Part shown: in pieces, positions 1-5,844 of the stretch | How the letters are laid out: every line of letters starts with the position of its first letter | Numbering within the stretch: position 1 is the first letter of the stretch | Assembly: GCA_039808365.1 (NCBI GenBank) | Contig: JBDHSX010000150.1 | Coordinates: forward strand, 1 to 9,206 | Direction: 5' to 3' | Origin: 62-47 sp039808365 | GTDB taxonomy: Bacteria; Pseudomonadota; Alphaproteobacteria; Rhizobiales; Xanthobacteraceae | DNA: 9,206 bases | Notes under the pieces: model-generated | Databases searched by the model: none | The model's input: only the letters and a program-made list of their open reading frames with translations | What the model was told of the DNA's origin: nothing | Program-made: the position numbers and the translations under genes

Positions 1-20
1 CCAGTTCTTTCGTGTTGCGT

Positions 21-62
21 TCTGGATTTCTTCGCTCGCAATGGCGACCGATGGAATGACGG
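21..62. repeat. Partial copy of dispersed palindromic repeat (family A, right arm)
   Basis: The core CTGGATT.CTTCGCTCGCAATG, followed by a diverged ATGACGG end, matches the right arm of the complete repeat at 5683-5768. It has one base changed in the core and a short insertion before the ATGACGG end. The left arm would lie outside or at the edge of the window, although the first bases (CCAG) could be a remnant. It ends ten bases before the beta-lactamase stop codon, so it sits in that gene's 3' region. Confidence 0.7.
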
Positions 63-71
63 GTTCCACCG

Positions 72-905
72 TCAAATCGCGCCGATATCACTCAAAAGCT
101 GCTTCGCCAGCGGCATCCGCGCGGCGGTGTGGCGGGGGTCGCGGATGTCGAGGTTGAGCGCGAACACGGTCTGTTCGCGGGCGGTCTCGGCCCAGCCGAC
201 CAGCCAGCCGATCGACGGCCGCGCCTCGCCCGCCGCAGTGTGGTCGTCGACGCCGACCAGCCCGGTCTTGTAGCGGATCACCGCCGCGCCGGCCTTCTCC
301 ACCGGCAGGATGTCGCGGGTCAGGTCCTGAGCGCGCTTTGCGACCGGCAACGCGCCGCGCCGCAGCCGGTCGAGAAAATCGATCTGCTGCATCGGGTCGA
401 TCCGCATCGCGCCGGTGAGCCAGAACCGGTCGATGCCGCCGCCGATATCGCGGTTGCCGTAGTCCAGCAGGTTGACGTAGCGCTGCATCCGCTCCGCGCC
501 GATCCGCCGCGCGATCTCCTGATAGACCGGCACCGCCGAGGCCGCGATCGCCGAGCGCAAGGTGTGATCCTTGTTCCAGTCGGGAAAGGCGCGGCTCACG
601 CCGTCCCACTTGAACACGTCCTGGTCGGGATCGGCGACCACGCCGGTGTCCAGCGCGATCAGCGAATTGGCAATCTTGAAGGTCGAGGCCGGCAGGATCG
701 CCGCGCCGGAACGCACGGCATCGCTGGCGACGATCAGATAATCGTCGGTCTTGTAGCCGACGAAGGTGCCGACCGTGCCGGCGTCGGTGAAACGCCTGGC
801 GAGGCTGTCGCGGATTTCGCTCCGCTGCGGCGCGACGTCCGCGTGCGCGCCACGCGGCAGGGCGGCGGCGGCGAGAACGGCGAGGGCGTGGCGGCGGTCG
901 AGCAT
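72..905 (-). CDS. Class D (OXA-type) beta-lactamase, exported
   Basis: A 277-residue serine beta-lactamase predicted to hydrolyse beta-lactams in the periplasm. All class D landmarks are visible: STFK at 74-77 (S74 nucleophile, K77 the lysine carboxylated in this family), SAV at 123-125, YGN at 149-151, WLTG at 162-165, KTG at 213-215 and a tryptophan-rich GWLVGW at 233-238. The first 22 residues form a leader ending AHA. The DRRHALAVL stretch has twin arginines before the hydrophobic core and resembles a Tat signal. The length is normal for class D enzymes, and no key residue is missing. The ATG lies 13 bases after the ATP12 stop, so co-transcription and perhaps coupling are likely. GC content and codon style match the neighbours, so it looks resident rather than recently acquired. 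Substrate range cannot be read from sequence; a BlaR-like sensor domain is less likely because there is no membrane receptor part. Confidence 0.95.
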   Translation of the reverse strand: MLDRRHALAVLAAAALPRGAHADVAPQRSEIRDSLARRFTDAGTVGTFVGYKTDDYLIVASDAVRSGAAILPASTFKIANSLIALDTGVVADPDQDVFKWDGVSRAFPDWNKDHTLRSAIAASAVPVYQEIARRIGAERMQRYVNLLDYGNRDIGGGIDRFWLTGAMRIDPMQQIDFLDRLRRGALPVAKRAQDLTRDILPVEKAGAAVIRYKTGLVGVDDHTAAGEARPSIGWLVGWAETAREQTVFALNLDIRDPRHTAARMPLAKQLLSDIGAI

Positions 906-918
906 GACGCGATCCCGA

Positions 919-1692
919 TCAGCGTCCCGCCGCGAGCACGAAAGCAGCGGCGCGGAAGTCGCGCGCGCGCACCGCCCGCCGCGCCATCACTTCGGCGTCG
1001 GCGCCCCATTGCGCGATGTTCCAGTCCTCGTCGACATGCGCCGCCGCCCACACCTCGTCCGCCGTGCGCGCGCCCCGCAATAGCGCCAGCGCCAGCAGCG
1101 CCGAGCCGGTGATGGTGGTGACGACATGCAGCGCCGCGATCGCCCACGGGTCGTCCGGCAGCGCCGCGGTCGCGGCCGCCACCGCCGTCTCCGGCTGGCG
1201 CACATGGACGATGCCTTCCGCCAGCATGAAGCGCGCGCCGAGCGCCTCGGTGGCCCAGAACAGCACCGGGTCCCAATGCGCGCCCTCGCGGGCCACCAGC
1301 GCCTCCGGATGCGCGGCGCGGTAGAATAGAAGATCGGACTCGAAATATTTGGCGATGTCGGCGGCCACCGCTTCGACGCGGCCGACCACGCCGGCGATGA
1401 CGCTGTTGGCGAGCCGGGTCAGCGGCATGGTCATCGGATCGATCATCTCGCCTTGCGCGTTCCACTCCGCCGCGATCGCCTGCGCGATATCGCGCGTCGG
1501 CGCGGCCAGCGGCTGGCCGGCGGGGGTGCGCACCGGCTTACCGTCAAGCACGATGGCGAAGCCGCCTTCGGCCGGCTCGATATCGGCTGTGGCGTAGAAG
1601 CGCTTGCGCTGCGGCGCGCGCGAGGTTTGACGAACCGCCTCCTGCGGATCGAGCGCACCGTCGGCGGCAACGTCTTCGAACAATTCACGCAT
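919..1692 (-). CDS. ATP12-family F1-ATP synthase assembly chaperone
   Basis: A 257-residue member of the ATP12 family, which in mitochondria binds the F1 alpha subunit before assembly into the F1 sector. Alphaproteobacteria carry the homologue. Supporting segments are RKRFY at 29-33, LDGKPVRTPAG at 49-59, EWNAQGEMIDPMTMPLTRLAN at about 76-96, SDLLFYRA at 119-126, WDP at 140-142, TITGSALLALAL at 193-204 and EDWNIAQWGAD at 222-232. There is no signal peptide, so it acts in the cytoplasm. The ATG at 1692 is set by AAGAGG five bases upstream. It follows the small proline-rich gene by 9 bases and precedes the beta-lactamase by 13, so the three appear to form one operon. Family assignment is confident; an alpha-subunit chaperone role in this organism is inferred from the family. 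Confidence 0.95.
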   Translation of the reverse strand: MRELFEDVAADGALDPQEAVRQTSRAPQRKRFYATADIEPAEGGFAIVLDGKPVRTPAGQPLAAPTRDIAQAIAAEWNAQGEMIDPMTMPLTRLANSVIAGVVGRVEAVAADIAKYFESDLLFYRAAHPEALVAREGAHWDPVLFWATEALGARFMLAEGIVHVRQPETAVAAATAALPDDPWAIAALHVVTTITGSALLALALLRGARTADEVWAAAHVDEDWNIAQWGADAEVMARRAVRARDFRAAAFVLAAGR

Positions 1693-1697
1693 GGTCG

Positions 1698-1704
1698 CCT
1701 CTTA
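1698..1704 (-). promoter_or_regulatory. Ribosome binding site of ATP12 gene fused with upstream stop codon
   Basis: Read on the minus strand this is TAAGAGG. TAA is the stop codon of the small proline-rich gene, and AAGAGG is the Shine-Dalgarno sequence of the ATP12 gene, five bases before its ATG. Ribosomes finishing the upstream gene stop exactly on the next gene's binding site, an arrangement that favours translational coupling. Coupling is inferred. Confidence 0.7.
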
Positions 1705-2007
1705 TCGGTTAGCGCAGGCGCGCGCATAGGCGTCGCGCTCGCCCGGCGGCAATCCCGCCGCCGCGCCTTGATGCAGGCAATCGACGGCACGGTCGCCGAA
1801 CGAGCCGCGCCGCGATCCCCGCGCCTTCGGCTGCGGCGGCGGGGCGTCGAGTTGCGGCACCGCCGGCACCTCGATTTTTGGCGGCGGCGGCGGCGGTGGT
1901 GGCGGCGGGTTCGACGGCGCGACGCCGGGTCCGAACAATTGCGCCATGGCGACGCCGCCGGGCCAGACCAGCGCGACGCCGAGCAAGATGACCGACACCC
2001 ATTTCAT
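1702..2007 (-). CDS. Small exported proline-rich protein, function unknown
   Basis: A 101-residue protein that I cannot assign to a named family. Residues 1-22 form a signal peptide (MKW, hydrophobic core, AMA before Q23). A run of ten prolines follows at 34-43, then a mixed Pro/Ala linker, a basic patch (KARGSRRGS, 61-69) and a C-terminal module DRAVDCLHQGAAAGL...YARACANR with two cysteines (C77, C98) that could pair in the periplasm. I chose the ATG at 2007, although the frame is open to 2043, because GAGG lies eight bases upstream and the signal peptide starts there. The protein is probably periplasmic or envelope-attached. It is the first gene of a tight unit with ATP12 and the beta-lactamase, and its stop lies inside the ATP12 ribosome binding site. 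The proline run is encoded mostly by CCG codons. Confidence 0.75.
   Translation of the reverse strand: MKWVSVILLGVALVWPGGVAMAQLFGPGVAPSNPPPPPPPPPPKIEVPAVPQLDAPPPQPKARGSRRGSFGDRAVDCLHQGAAAGLPPGERDAYARACANR
1879..1908. repeat. CGG/CCG trinucleotide tract encoding ten prolines
   Basis: Ten proline codons in a row, mostly CCG with two CCA, make a near-perfect triplet microsatellite inside the small exported protein gene. Such a tract can change length by slippage in steps of one residue without breaking the frame. Consecutive prolines also slow ribosomes and need EF-P. Confidence 0.85.
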
Positions 2008-2061
2008 ATCTGATACCTCAGAGTCTGACTCGCAATGGAGCATGCAAGATCAGACAACCTC

Positions 2062-2083
2062 GGTCCTCGCGCAGGAGAGGACC
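2062..2083. repeat. Intergenic hairpin between the RluC gene and the small proline-rich gene
   Basis: GGTCCTC at 2062-2068 pairs perfectly with GAGGACC at 2077-2083 across an eight-base loop. No T-run follows on either strand, so it is not a standard intrinsic terminator. It looks like a single palindromic unit of a third repeat family (C) or an RNA processing element. It lies in the 124-base gap that would contain the promoter or leader of the small gene/ATP12/beta-lactamase unit. Confidence 0.55.
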
Positions 2084-2131
2084 CAGAATCCCTGGCATCG
2101 GTGATTGCGAAACGGTGGCGAAGCACGGATG

Positions 2132-3337
2132 TCATTCCTCCGGCGCGTGCTCGATCGGATCGAAGCGGTCCGCCTCCAGCCCGAGCAGGTTCCATGATTG
2201 CAGCATGTGCGGCGGCAGCGGCGCGGTGGCGTCGATGATGCCGCCGCGCGGATGCGGAATGACGATGCGCCGCGCCAGCAGATGCAGCCGGTTCTGGATG
2301 CCGCCCGGCAACTGCCAGTTCTCCTTGTTGAAGTATTTCGGATCGCCGACGATGGCGTGGTCGATATGCGCCATGTGGGCGCGCAACTGATGCGTCCGTC
2401 CGGTCACCGGCTTCAGCGACACCCAGGCGAGCTTTTGCGCCGAGGCTTCCACCACCGCGTAGTAGGTGACGGCGTGGCTCGCGCCCTCGTCGCCATGGGC
2501 GGCGACGCGCATGATGGACTCCTCCTCGTTCTCCTCCTTGGCGAGGTAGGTGGAGATGCGGCCCTGCTTCGGCTTCGGCACCCCCGCCACCAGCGCCCAA
2601 TAGATCTTGCGCGCCGAGCGGTGACGGAACGACGCCGTCAGCGCGGTGGCGGCGAAGCGGGTTTTCGCGATCAACAGGCAGCCGGCGGTTTCGCGGTCGA
2701 GCCGATGCACCAGGCGCGGCTTCTGCCCGCGGCCGTCGCGCATCGCCTCCAGCATCTGGTCGACATGCCGCGTCATGCCGGAGCCGCCCTGCACTGCGAG
2801 CCCGGCCGGCTTGTTCAGCACCATGACGTCGGCGTCCTCGTAAAGCGTCATCGCCTTCAGTGCGTCGAGCGTCTTCTGCTGCGCCTCGGAGACGTGGGCC
2901 AGCTTCGGCGCGTCGAGTTTGAGCGGCGGAATGCGAACGCTTTGGCCTTCCTCCAGCCGGTCCTTGCTGTCGGCGCGCTTGCCGTCGACGCGCAACTCGC
3001 CTTTCCGCACGATGCGCTGGATGTGCGAGAACGACAGGCCGGGAAACCGCGCTTCGAGAAAACGATCGACGCGCATGCCGGCTTCGTCGGCGCTGACGGT
3101 GACGGTCTGCACCTTTGTCGGAAGCGGCGCGTCCGGCCTTTCCTCGCTCCGCTTCGCGACGGCGGGAGCCGGCGACGCGGTGGGGGAACGCTGCGGCGCC
3201 CCCTCGACCCCTCCCCGCCGCTTCGCTTCGCTGCGCGGAGGGAGGGGAGAAGATTTGCGGCCTCCGGCTTTGTTGCCGCCGCGTTCGGACGGCTTAGCCG
3301 TTTTCTTGCCAAGCGGGCGTTTGACGCGGCGGCTCAT
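2132..3337 (-). CDS. rluC: RluC-type 23S rRNA pseudouridine synthase with N-terminal extension
   Basis: A 401-residue RluA-family enzyme expected to convert selected uridines of 23S rRNA to pseudouridine (E. coli RluC acts at 955, 2504 and 2580). An S4 RNA-binding domain spans about 88-139 (MRVDRFL...GELRVDGKRADSKDRL). The catalytic domain starts near 165. HRLDRETAG at 211-219 carries the catalytic aspartate D214, and GRTHQLRAHM at 313-322 is the second family signature. The first 75 or so residues are an extra, basic, Pro/Arg/Lys-rich and probably disordered segment; E. coli RluC is about 319 residues. Part of this extension (30-46) is encoded by a repeat-like palindrome. The ATG at 3337 has AGAGG seven bases upstream. 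A start nearer residue 88 would remove the extension but leaves a less obvious initiation site. RluC versus RluD-like target choice is inferred from overall similarity. Confidence 0.93.
   Translation of the reverse strand: MSRRVKRPLGKKTAKPSERGGNKAGGRKSSPLPPRSEAKRRGGVEGAPQRSPTASPAPAVAKRSEERPDAPLPTKVQTVTVSADEAGMRVDRFLEARFPGLSFSHIQRIVRKGELRVDGKRADSKDRLEEGQSVRIPPLKLDAPKLAHVSEAQQKTLDALKAMTLYEDADVMVLNKPAGLAVQGGSGMTRHVDQMLEAMRDGRGQKPRLVHRLDRETAGCLLIAKTRFAATALTASFRHRSARKIYWALVAGVPKPKQGRISTYLAKEENEEESIMRVAAHGDEGASHAVTYYAVVEASAQKLAWVSLKPVTGRTHQLRAHMAHIDHAIVGDPKYFNKENWQLPGGIQNRLHLLARRIVIPHPRGGIIDATAPLPPHMLQSWNLLGLEADRFDPIEHAPEE
3200..3250. repeat. Repeat-like G/C-rich palindrome inside the RluC coding sequence
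   Basis: CCCCTCCC at 3208-3215 pairs with GGGAGGGG at 3240-3247. Further CGC/GCG pairing occurs toward a TTCGCTTCGCT loop. The C/G-rich arms with a CTTCGCTTCGC centre resemble palindromes normally found between genes in this bacterial group. Here it is translated in frame as residues 30-46 of the RluC extension (SPLPPRSEAKRRGGVEG). Confidence 0.6.
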
Positions 3338-3380
3338 GCTGTGGCCTCTGAAGCATGATTGGTCTTAATGGAAACGCTGG

Positions 3381-3413
3381 CCGTCATCCTCAAAGCCCGC
3401 GCCACGACTGAGG
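3381..3413. repeat. Possible degenerate half-copy of palindrome family B
   Basis: CCGTCATCCTCA at 3381-3392 resembles the outer edge of the family B arms that follow. CCTCA at 3388-3392 can pair with TGAGG at 3409-3413. The interior has no clear stem, so this may be a decayed copy. Confidence 0.35.
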
Positions 3414-3517
3414 CGTCATCGTCCGCGAAGGCGGACGATCCAGTCACGCGTGAAAGGGCATGGGAAATCTGACCCGCGACGGAGTACTGGATCCTCCGCC
3501 TTCGCGGAGGATGACAG
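3414..3517. repeat. Paired inverted palindromic repeat, family B (REP-like)
   Basis: There are two inverted arms, each itself a hairpin. In arm 1, ATCGTCCGC (3418-3426) pairs with GCGGACGAT (3431-3439) over a GAAG loop, followed by CCAGT. In arm 2, ACTGG precedes ATCCTCCGC (3491-3499), which pairs with GCGGAGGAT (3504-3512) over a CTTC loop. The arms are near-perfect reverse complements of each other, so a large cruciform or long stem is also possible. They lie between the TPR gene stop (3564) and the RluC start (3337). The arms differ by a paired G-C to C-G swap in the stem. Confidence 0.85.
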
Positions 3518-3563
3518 TTTCCGTGTTGCTGGGTCGAGCGCCTCAACCCTGGAAAATCACGCT

Positions 3564-4286
3564 CTAATCGCATTGGGCGTCTTTCTCGATATGCGCCAGA
3601 TCGCGCACCGTGTCGCGCGACGGGTTATGCTTGCGCGCCTCGGCGGCGTCGGCGCAGGCGCCGCGCTTGTCGCCGTTCTGCAATCGGGCGAAAGCGAGAT
3701 AGGCCCAGGCGTCGCCGACATCGGGGGTCGCCACCACCGCCTTTTCCAGCACCGGCTGCGCCTCGCGATAACGCTTCTGCATCAGCAACAGGCGGCCGTA
3801 ATCGGTATTGAGCATCTTCAGCGGATGCGGCTGCTTGTAGGCCAGCCGGAACAGTTCGTCGGCGAAGGCGAGATCGTTGAAGCGCATCTGCGCCACCATC
3901 GCCAGCCCGTGATAGATCTCACTCCGTTCAGGCATCAACAAATACGCCTGATTGAACCGTTTCGCGGCCTCGGCGGCGCGGCCGCCCAGGATCGCCTTCC
4001 AGCCGCGCAGGGTGGCGGCCTCGAACGCCCGCTCGCGCGAGCCCGCCGCCGCGATCACGGCGGTGACAAATCGCGCGTCGGCGTCGCGCTGCTCCGGCGT
4101 CTTGGTCGCGAAACCGAAGAACGGCTGCTCGTTGATGGGGGCGTCGAAGGTTTTCTTCGTCACCTGCACGCCGGGCGCGACCTCGACCGTCTCGGCCCGC
4201 GCCGCGCCCGACATTACCAGCAGCATCAAGGCGATCAGCACGCCCGCAAATCCACGTCCCGTCATCCGCGCAAAATCCCATCTCAT
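3564..4286 (-). CDS. Exported TPR-repeat protein, function unknown
   Basis: A 240-residue protein with a signal peptide (hydrophobic 13-27, cleavage likely after ARA at 29-31) and about four tetratricopeptide-like helical pairs covering 86-222. Recognisable pieces are GRAAEAAKRFNQAYLLMP (102-119), SEIYHGLA...ADELFRLAYKQP, YGRLLLMQKRYREAQPVLEKAV...P (163-188) and WAYLAFARLQNGDKRGACADAAEARKHNP (194-222). TPR domains bind peptides or proteins, so a periplasmic scaffold role is plausible, but the partner is unknown. C211 and C239 could form a disulfide. The start ATG overlaps the rarA stop as ATGA, with AAGG upstream, which argues for translational coupling. The in-frame ATG at 4265 (residue 8) would give a more typical leader and remains possible. 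There is no lipobox, so it is not a lipoprotein. Confidence 0.88.
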   Translation of the reverse strand: MRWDFARMTGRGFAGVLIALMLLVMSGAARAETVEVAPGVQVTKKTFDAPINEQPFFGFATKTPEQRDADARFVTAVIAAAGSRERAFEAATLRGWKAILGGRAAEAAKRFNQAYLLMPERSEIYHGLAMVAQMRFNDLAFADELFRLAYKQPHPLKMLNTDYGRLLLMQKRYREAQPVLEKAVVATPDVGDAWAYLAFARLQNGDKRGACADAAEARKHNPSRDTVRDLAHIEKDAQCD

Positions 4287-5623
4287 GTGTCGCGCGCCTT
4301 ATCGCGCCGCAACTTGGCCCAGTAATCCAGCCGCTTGCGGATCTCGCGCTCGAAACCGCGATCCGGCGGATGGTAGAAGCTTTGCCGCCCCAGCGCCTCC
4401 GGGAAGTAATCCTGCCCGGAAAACGCCTCCGGCGTGTCGTGGTCGTATTGATAGCCGCCGCCGTAGCCTTCGGACTTCATCAGCTTGGTCGGCGCGTTGA
4501 GGATGTGTTTTGGCGGCAGCAGCGAACCCGCTTCCTTCGCCGTCCGCATCGCCGCGCCAAACGCCTTGTAGGCGGCGTTGGATTTCGGCGCGGTGGCGAG
4601 ATAGATCACGGCTTGCGCGATCGCCAGTTCGCCCTCGGGCGAGCCGAGAAAATCATAGGCGTCCTTGGCGGCGTTGCAGATCACCAGCGCCTGCGGATCG
4701 GCCAGCCCGATGTCCTCGACCGCCATCCGCACCACGCGCCGCGCCAGGAACAGCGGGTCCTCGCCGGCGTCCAGCATTCGCGCCAGATAGTACAGCGCGG
4801 CGTCGGGGTCGGAGCCGCGCACCGATTTATGCAGCGCCGAGATCAGATTGTAATGGCCGTCCGCCGACTTGTCGTAGATCGGCGCGCGGCGTTGCAGGAT
4901 GTCCTGCAACTGCGCGGCGTCGAAGGTCTCGCCGGCGCGCGCCGAGCGCCAGACTTCCTCGACCAGCGTCAGCGCCGCGCGGCCGTCGCCGTCGGCCATC
5001 CGCGCCAGCGCCGCGCGCGCTTCCGCATCGAGCGGCAGCGGGCGGCCCTCGGCGCGCTCGGCCTGCGCGAACAGTTTTTCGATGGCGTCGGCGTCGAGCG
5101 AATGAAACACCAGCACGCGGGCGCGGGAGAGCAACGCGGCGTTGAGTTCGAACGAGGGGTTTTCCGTGGTGGCGCCGACCAGCACCACGGTGCCGTCCTC
5201 CATCACCGGGAGAAACGAATCCTGCTGGGCGCGGTTGAAGCGATGCACCTCGTCGACGAACAACAGCGTGCCCTCGCCGGTTTCGCGCCGCGCCCGCGCC
5301 GCGTCGAACACCTTCTTGAGATCGGCGACGCCGGAAAACACCGCCGAAATCTGCTCGAAATGCAGTTCGGTGGCGTCCGCCAGCAGCCGCGCCACGGTGG
5401 TCTTGCCGGTGCCGGGCGGCCCCCAGAAGATCAGCGAGCCGAGCGTGCGGGTTTCCAGCATCCGGGTCAGCGCGCCATCGGGGCCGAGGATGTGATCCTG
5501 CCCGACCACGTCGGCGAGTTTGCGCGGCCGCAGCCGTTCCGGCAACGGACGCGGGGCGTCCTGCTCCAGCCCGGCGGCGGAGAACAGATTGGACGAAGAC
5601 GACGCTGCGCGCTTTGCGTTCAT
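4283..5623 (-). CDS. rarA: Replication-associated recombination protein A (AAA+ ATPase)
   Basis: An AAA+ ATPase of the RarA/MgsA/WRNIP1 family that acts at stalled replication forks with SSB and the clamp-loader network. Numbering from the ATG at 5623 (446 residues, the usual size), Walker A GPPGTGKT is at 68-75, Walker B LLFVDE at 120-125, sensor-1 GATTENPSF at 150-158 and the SRAR arginine-finger segment at 166-169. The C-terminal half holds the tetramerisation/MgsA region (HYNLISALHKSVRGSDPDAALYYLARML, VRMAVEDIGLADPQAL). The N-terminal SSSSNLFSAAG is a common leader in this family. The frame extends to a GTG at 5656, adding eleven residues, but GAGG is only two bases from that GTG, so I prefer 5623, although its own ribosome binding site is weak. 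The gene overlaps the TPR gene by four bases. Confidence 0.95.
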   Translation of the reverse strand: MNAKRAASSSSNLFSAAGLEQDAPRPLPERLRPRKLADVVGQDHILGPDGALTRMLETRTLGSLIFWGPPGTGKTTVARLLADATELHFEQISAVFSGVADLKKVFDAARARRETGEGTLLFVDEVHRFNRAQQDSFLPVMEDGTVVLVGATTENPSFELNAALLSRARVLVFHSLDADAIEKLFAQAERAEGRPLPLDAEARAALARMADGDGRAALTLVEEVWRSARAGETFDAAQLQDILQRRAPIYDKSADGHYNLISALHKSVRGSDPDAALYYLARMLDAGEDPLFLARRVVRMAVEDIGLADPQALVICNAAKDAYDFLGSPEGELAIAQAVIYLATAPKSNAAYKAFGAAMRTAKEAGSLLPPKHILNAPTKLMKSEGYGGGYQYDHDTPEAFSGQDYFPEALGRQSFYHPPDRGFEREIRKRLDYWAKLRRDKARDT

Positions 5624-5682
5624 GATGACCGGCTTGGATGCCAAATTCCGGGCCACGCCCTCAAGGGCTCACACTAACCAAT

Positions 5683-5768
5683 CCGTCATTGCGAGGGGCG
5701 AAAGCGACGAAGCAATCCAGAGACCTTCAAAACAAGACTGGATTGCTTCGCTTCGCTCGCAATGACGG
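5683..5768. repeat. Complete dispersed palindromic repeat (family A)
   Basis: The left arm at 5683-5720 begins CCGTCATTGCGAG and ends GAAGCAATCCAG. The right arm at 5738-5768 begins CTGGATTGCTTCG and ends CTCGCAATGACGG. The arms are inverted copies separated by about 17 A-rich bases, with small length differences in the centre of each arm. The element fills much of the gap between the protease stop (5845) and the rarA start. It can form a long stem, so it may act as a transcript end or stabiliser. Related copies lie at 21-62 and 9015-9134. Confidence 0.9.
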
Positions 5769-5844
5769 CACTTTGAATCGTGCGAGTGTCGATAACACCG
5801 CTTCATTCCCGATCGGATGCTGAGGACAACACCGCTGGCTTGCC

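Noticed and set aside
129..1112. 327-codon plus-strand open frame opposite the beta-lactamase and ATP12 genes
   Set aside because: It is antisense to two genes with clear motifs. Its translation is Arg/Ala/Gly-rich without domains, as expected from high GC at third positions.
2198..3358. 386-codon plus-strand open frame opposite RluC
   Set aside because: It is antisense to a gene with catalytic motifs. The protein is His/Arg/Asp-rich and lacks any recognisable domain or ribosome binding site.
4370..5677. 435-codon plus-strand open frame opposite rarA
   Set aside because: Its composition is typical of a complementary-strand shadow, and rarA has Walker and sensor motifs on the other strand.
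5683..5768. CRISPR repeats or a tRNA/small RNA gene
   Set aside because: There are only two arms, and they are inverted rather than direct. There are no spacers, cloverleaf or CCA-type ends.
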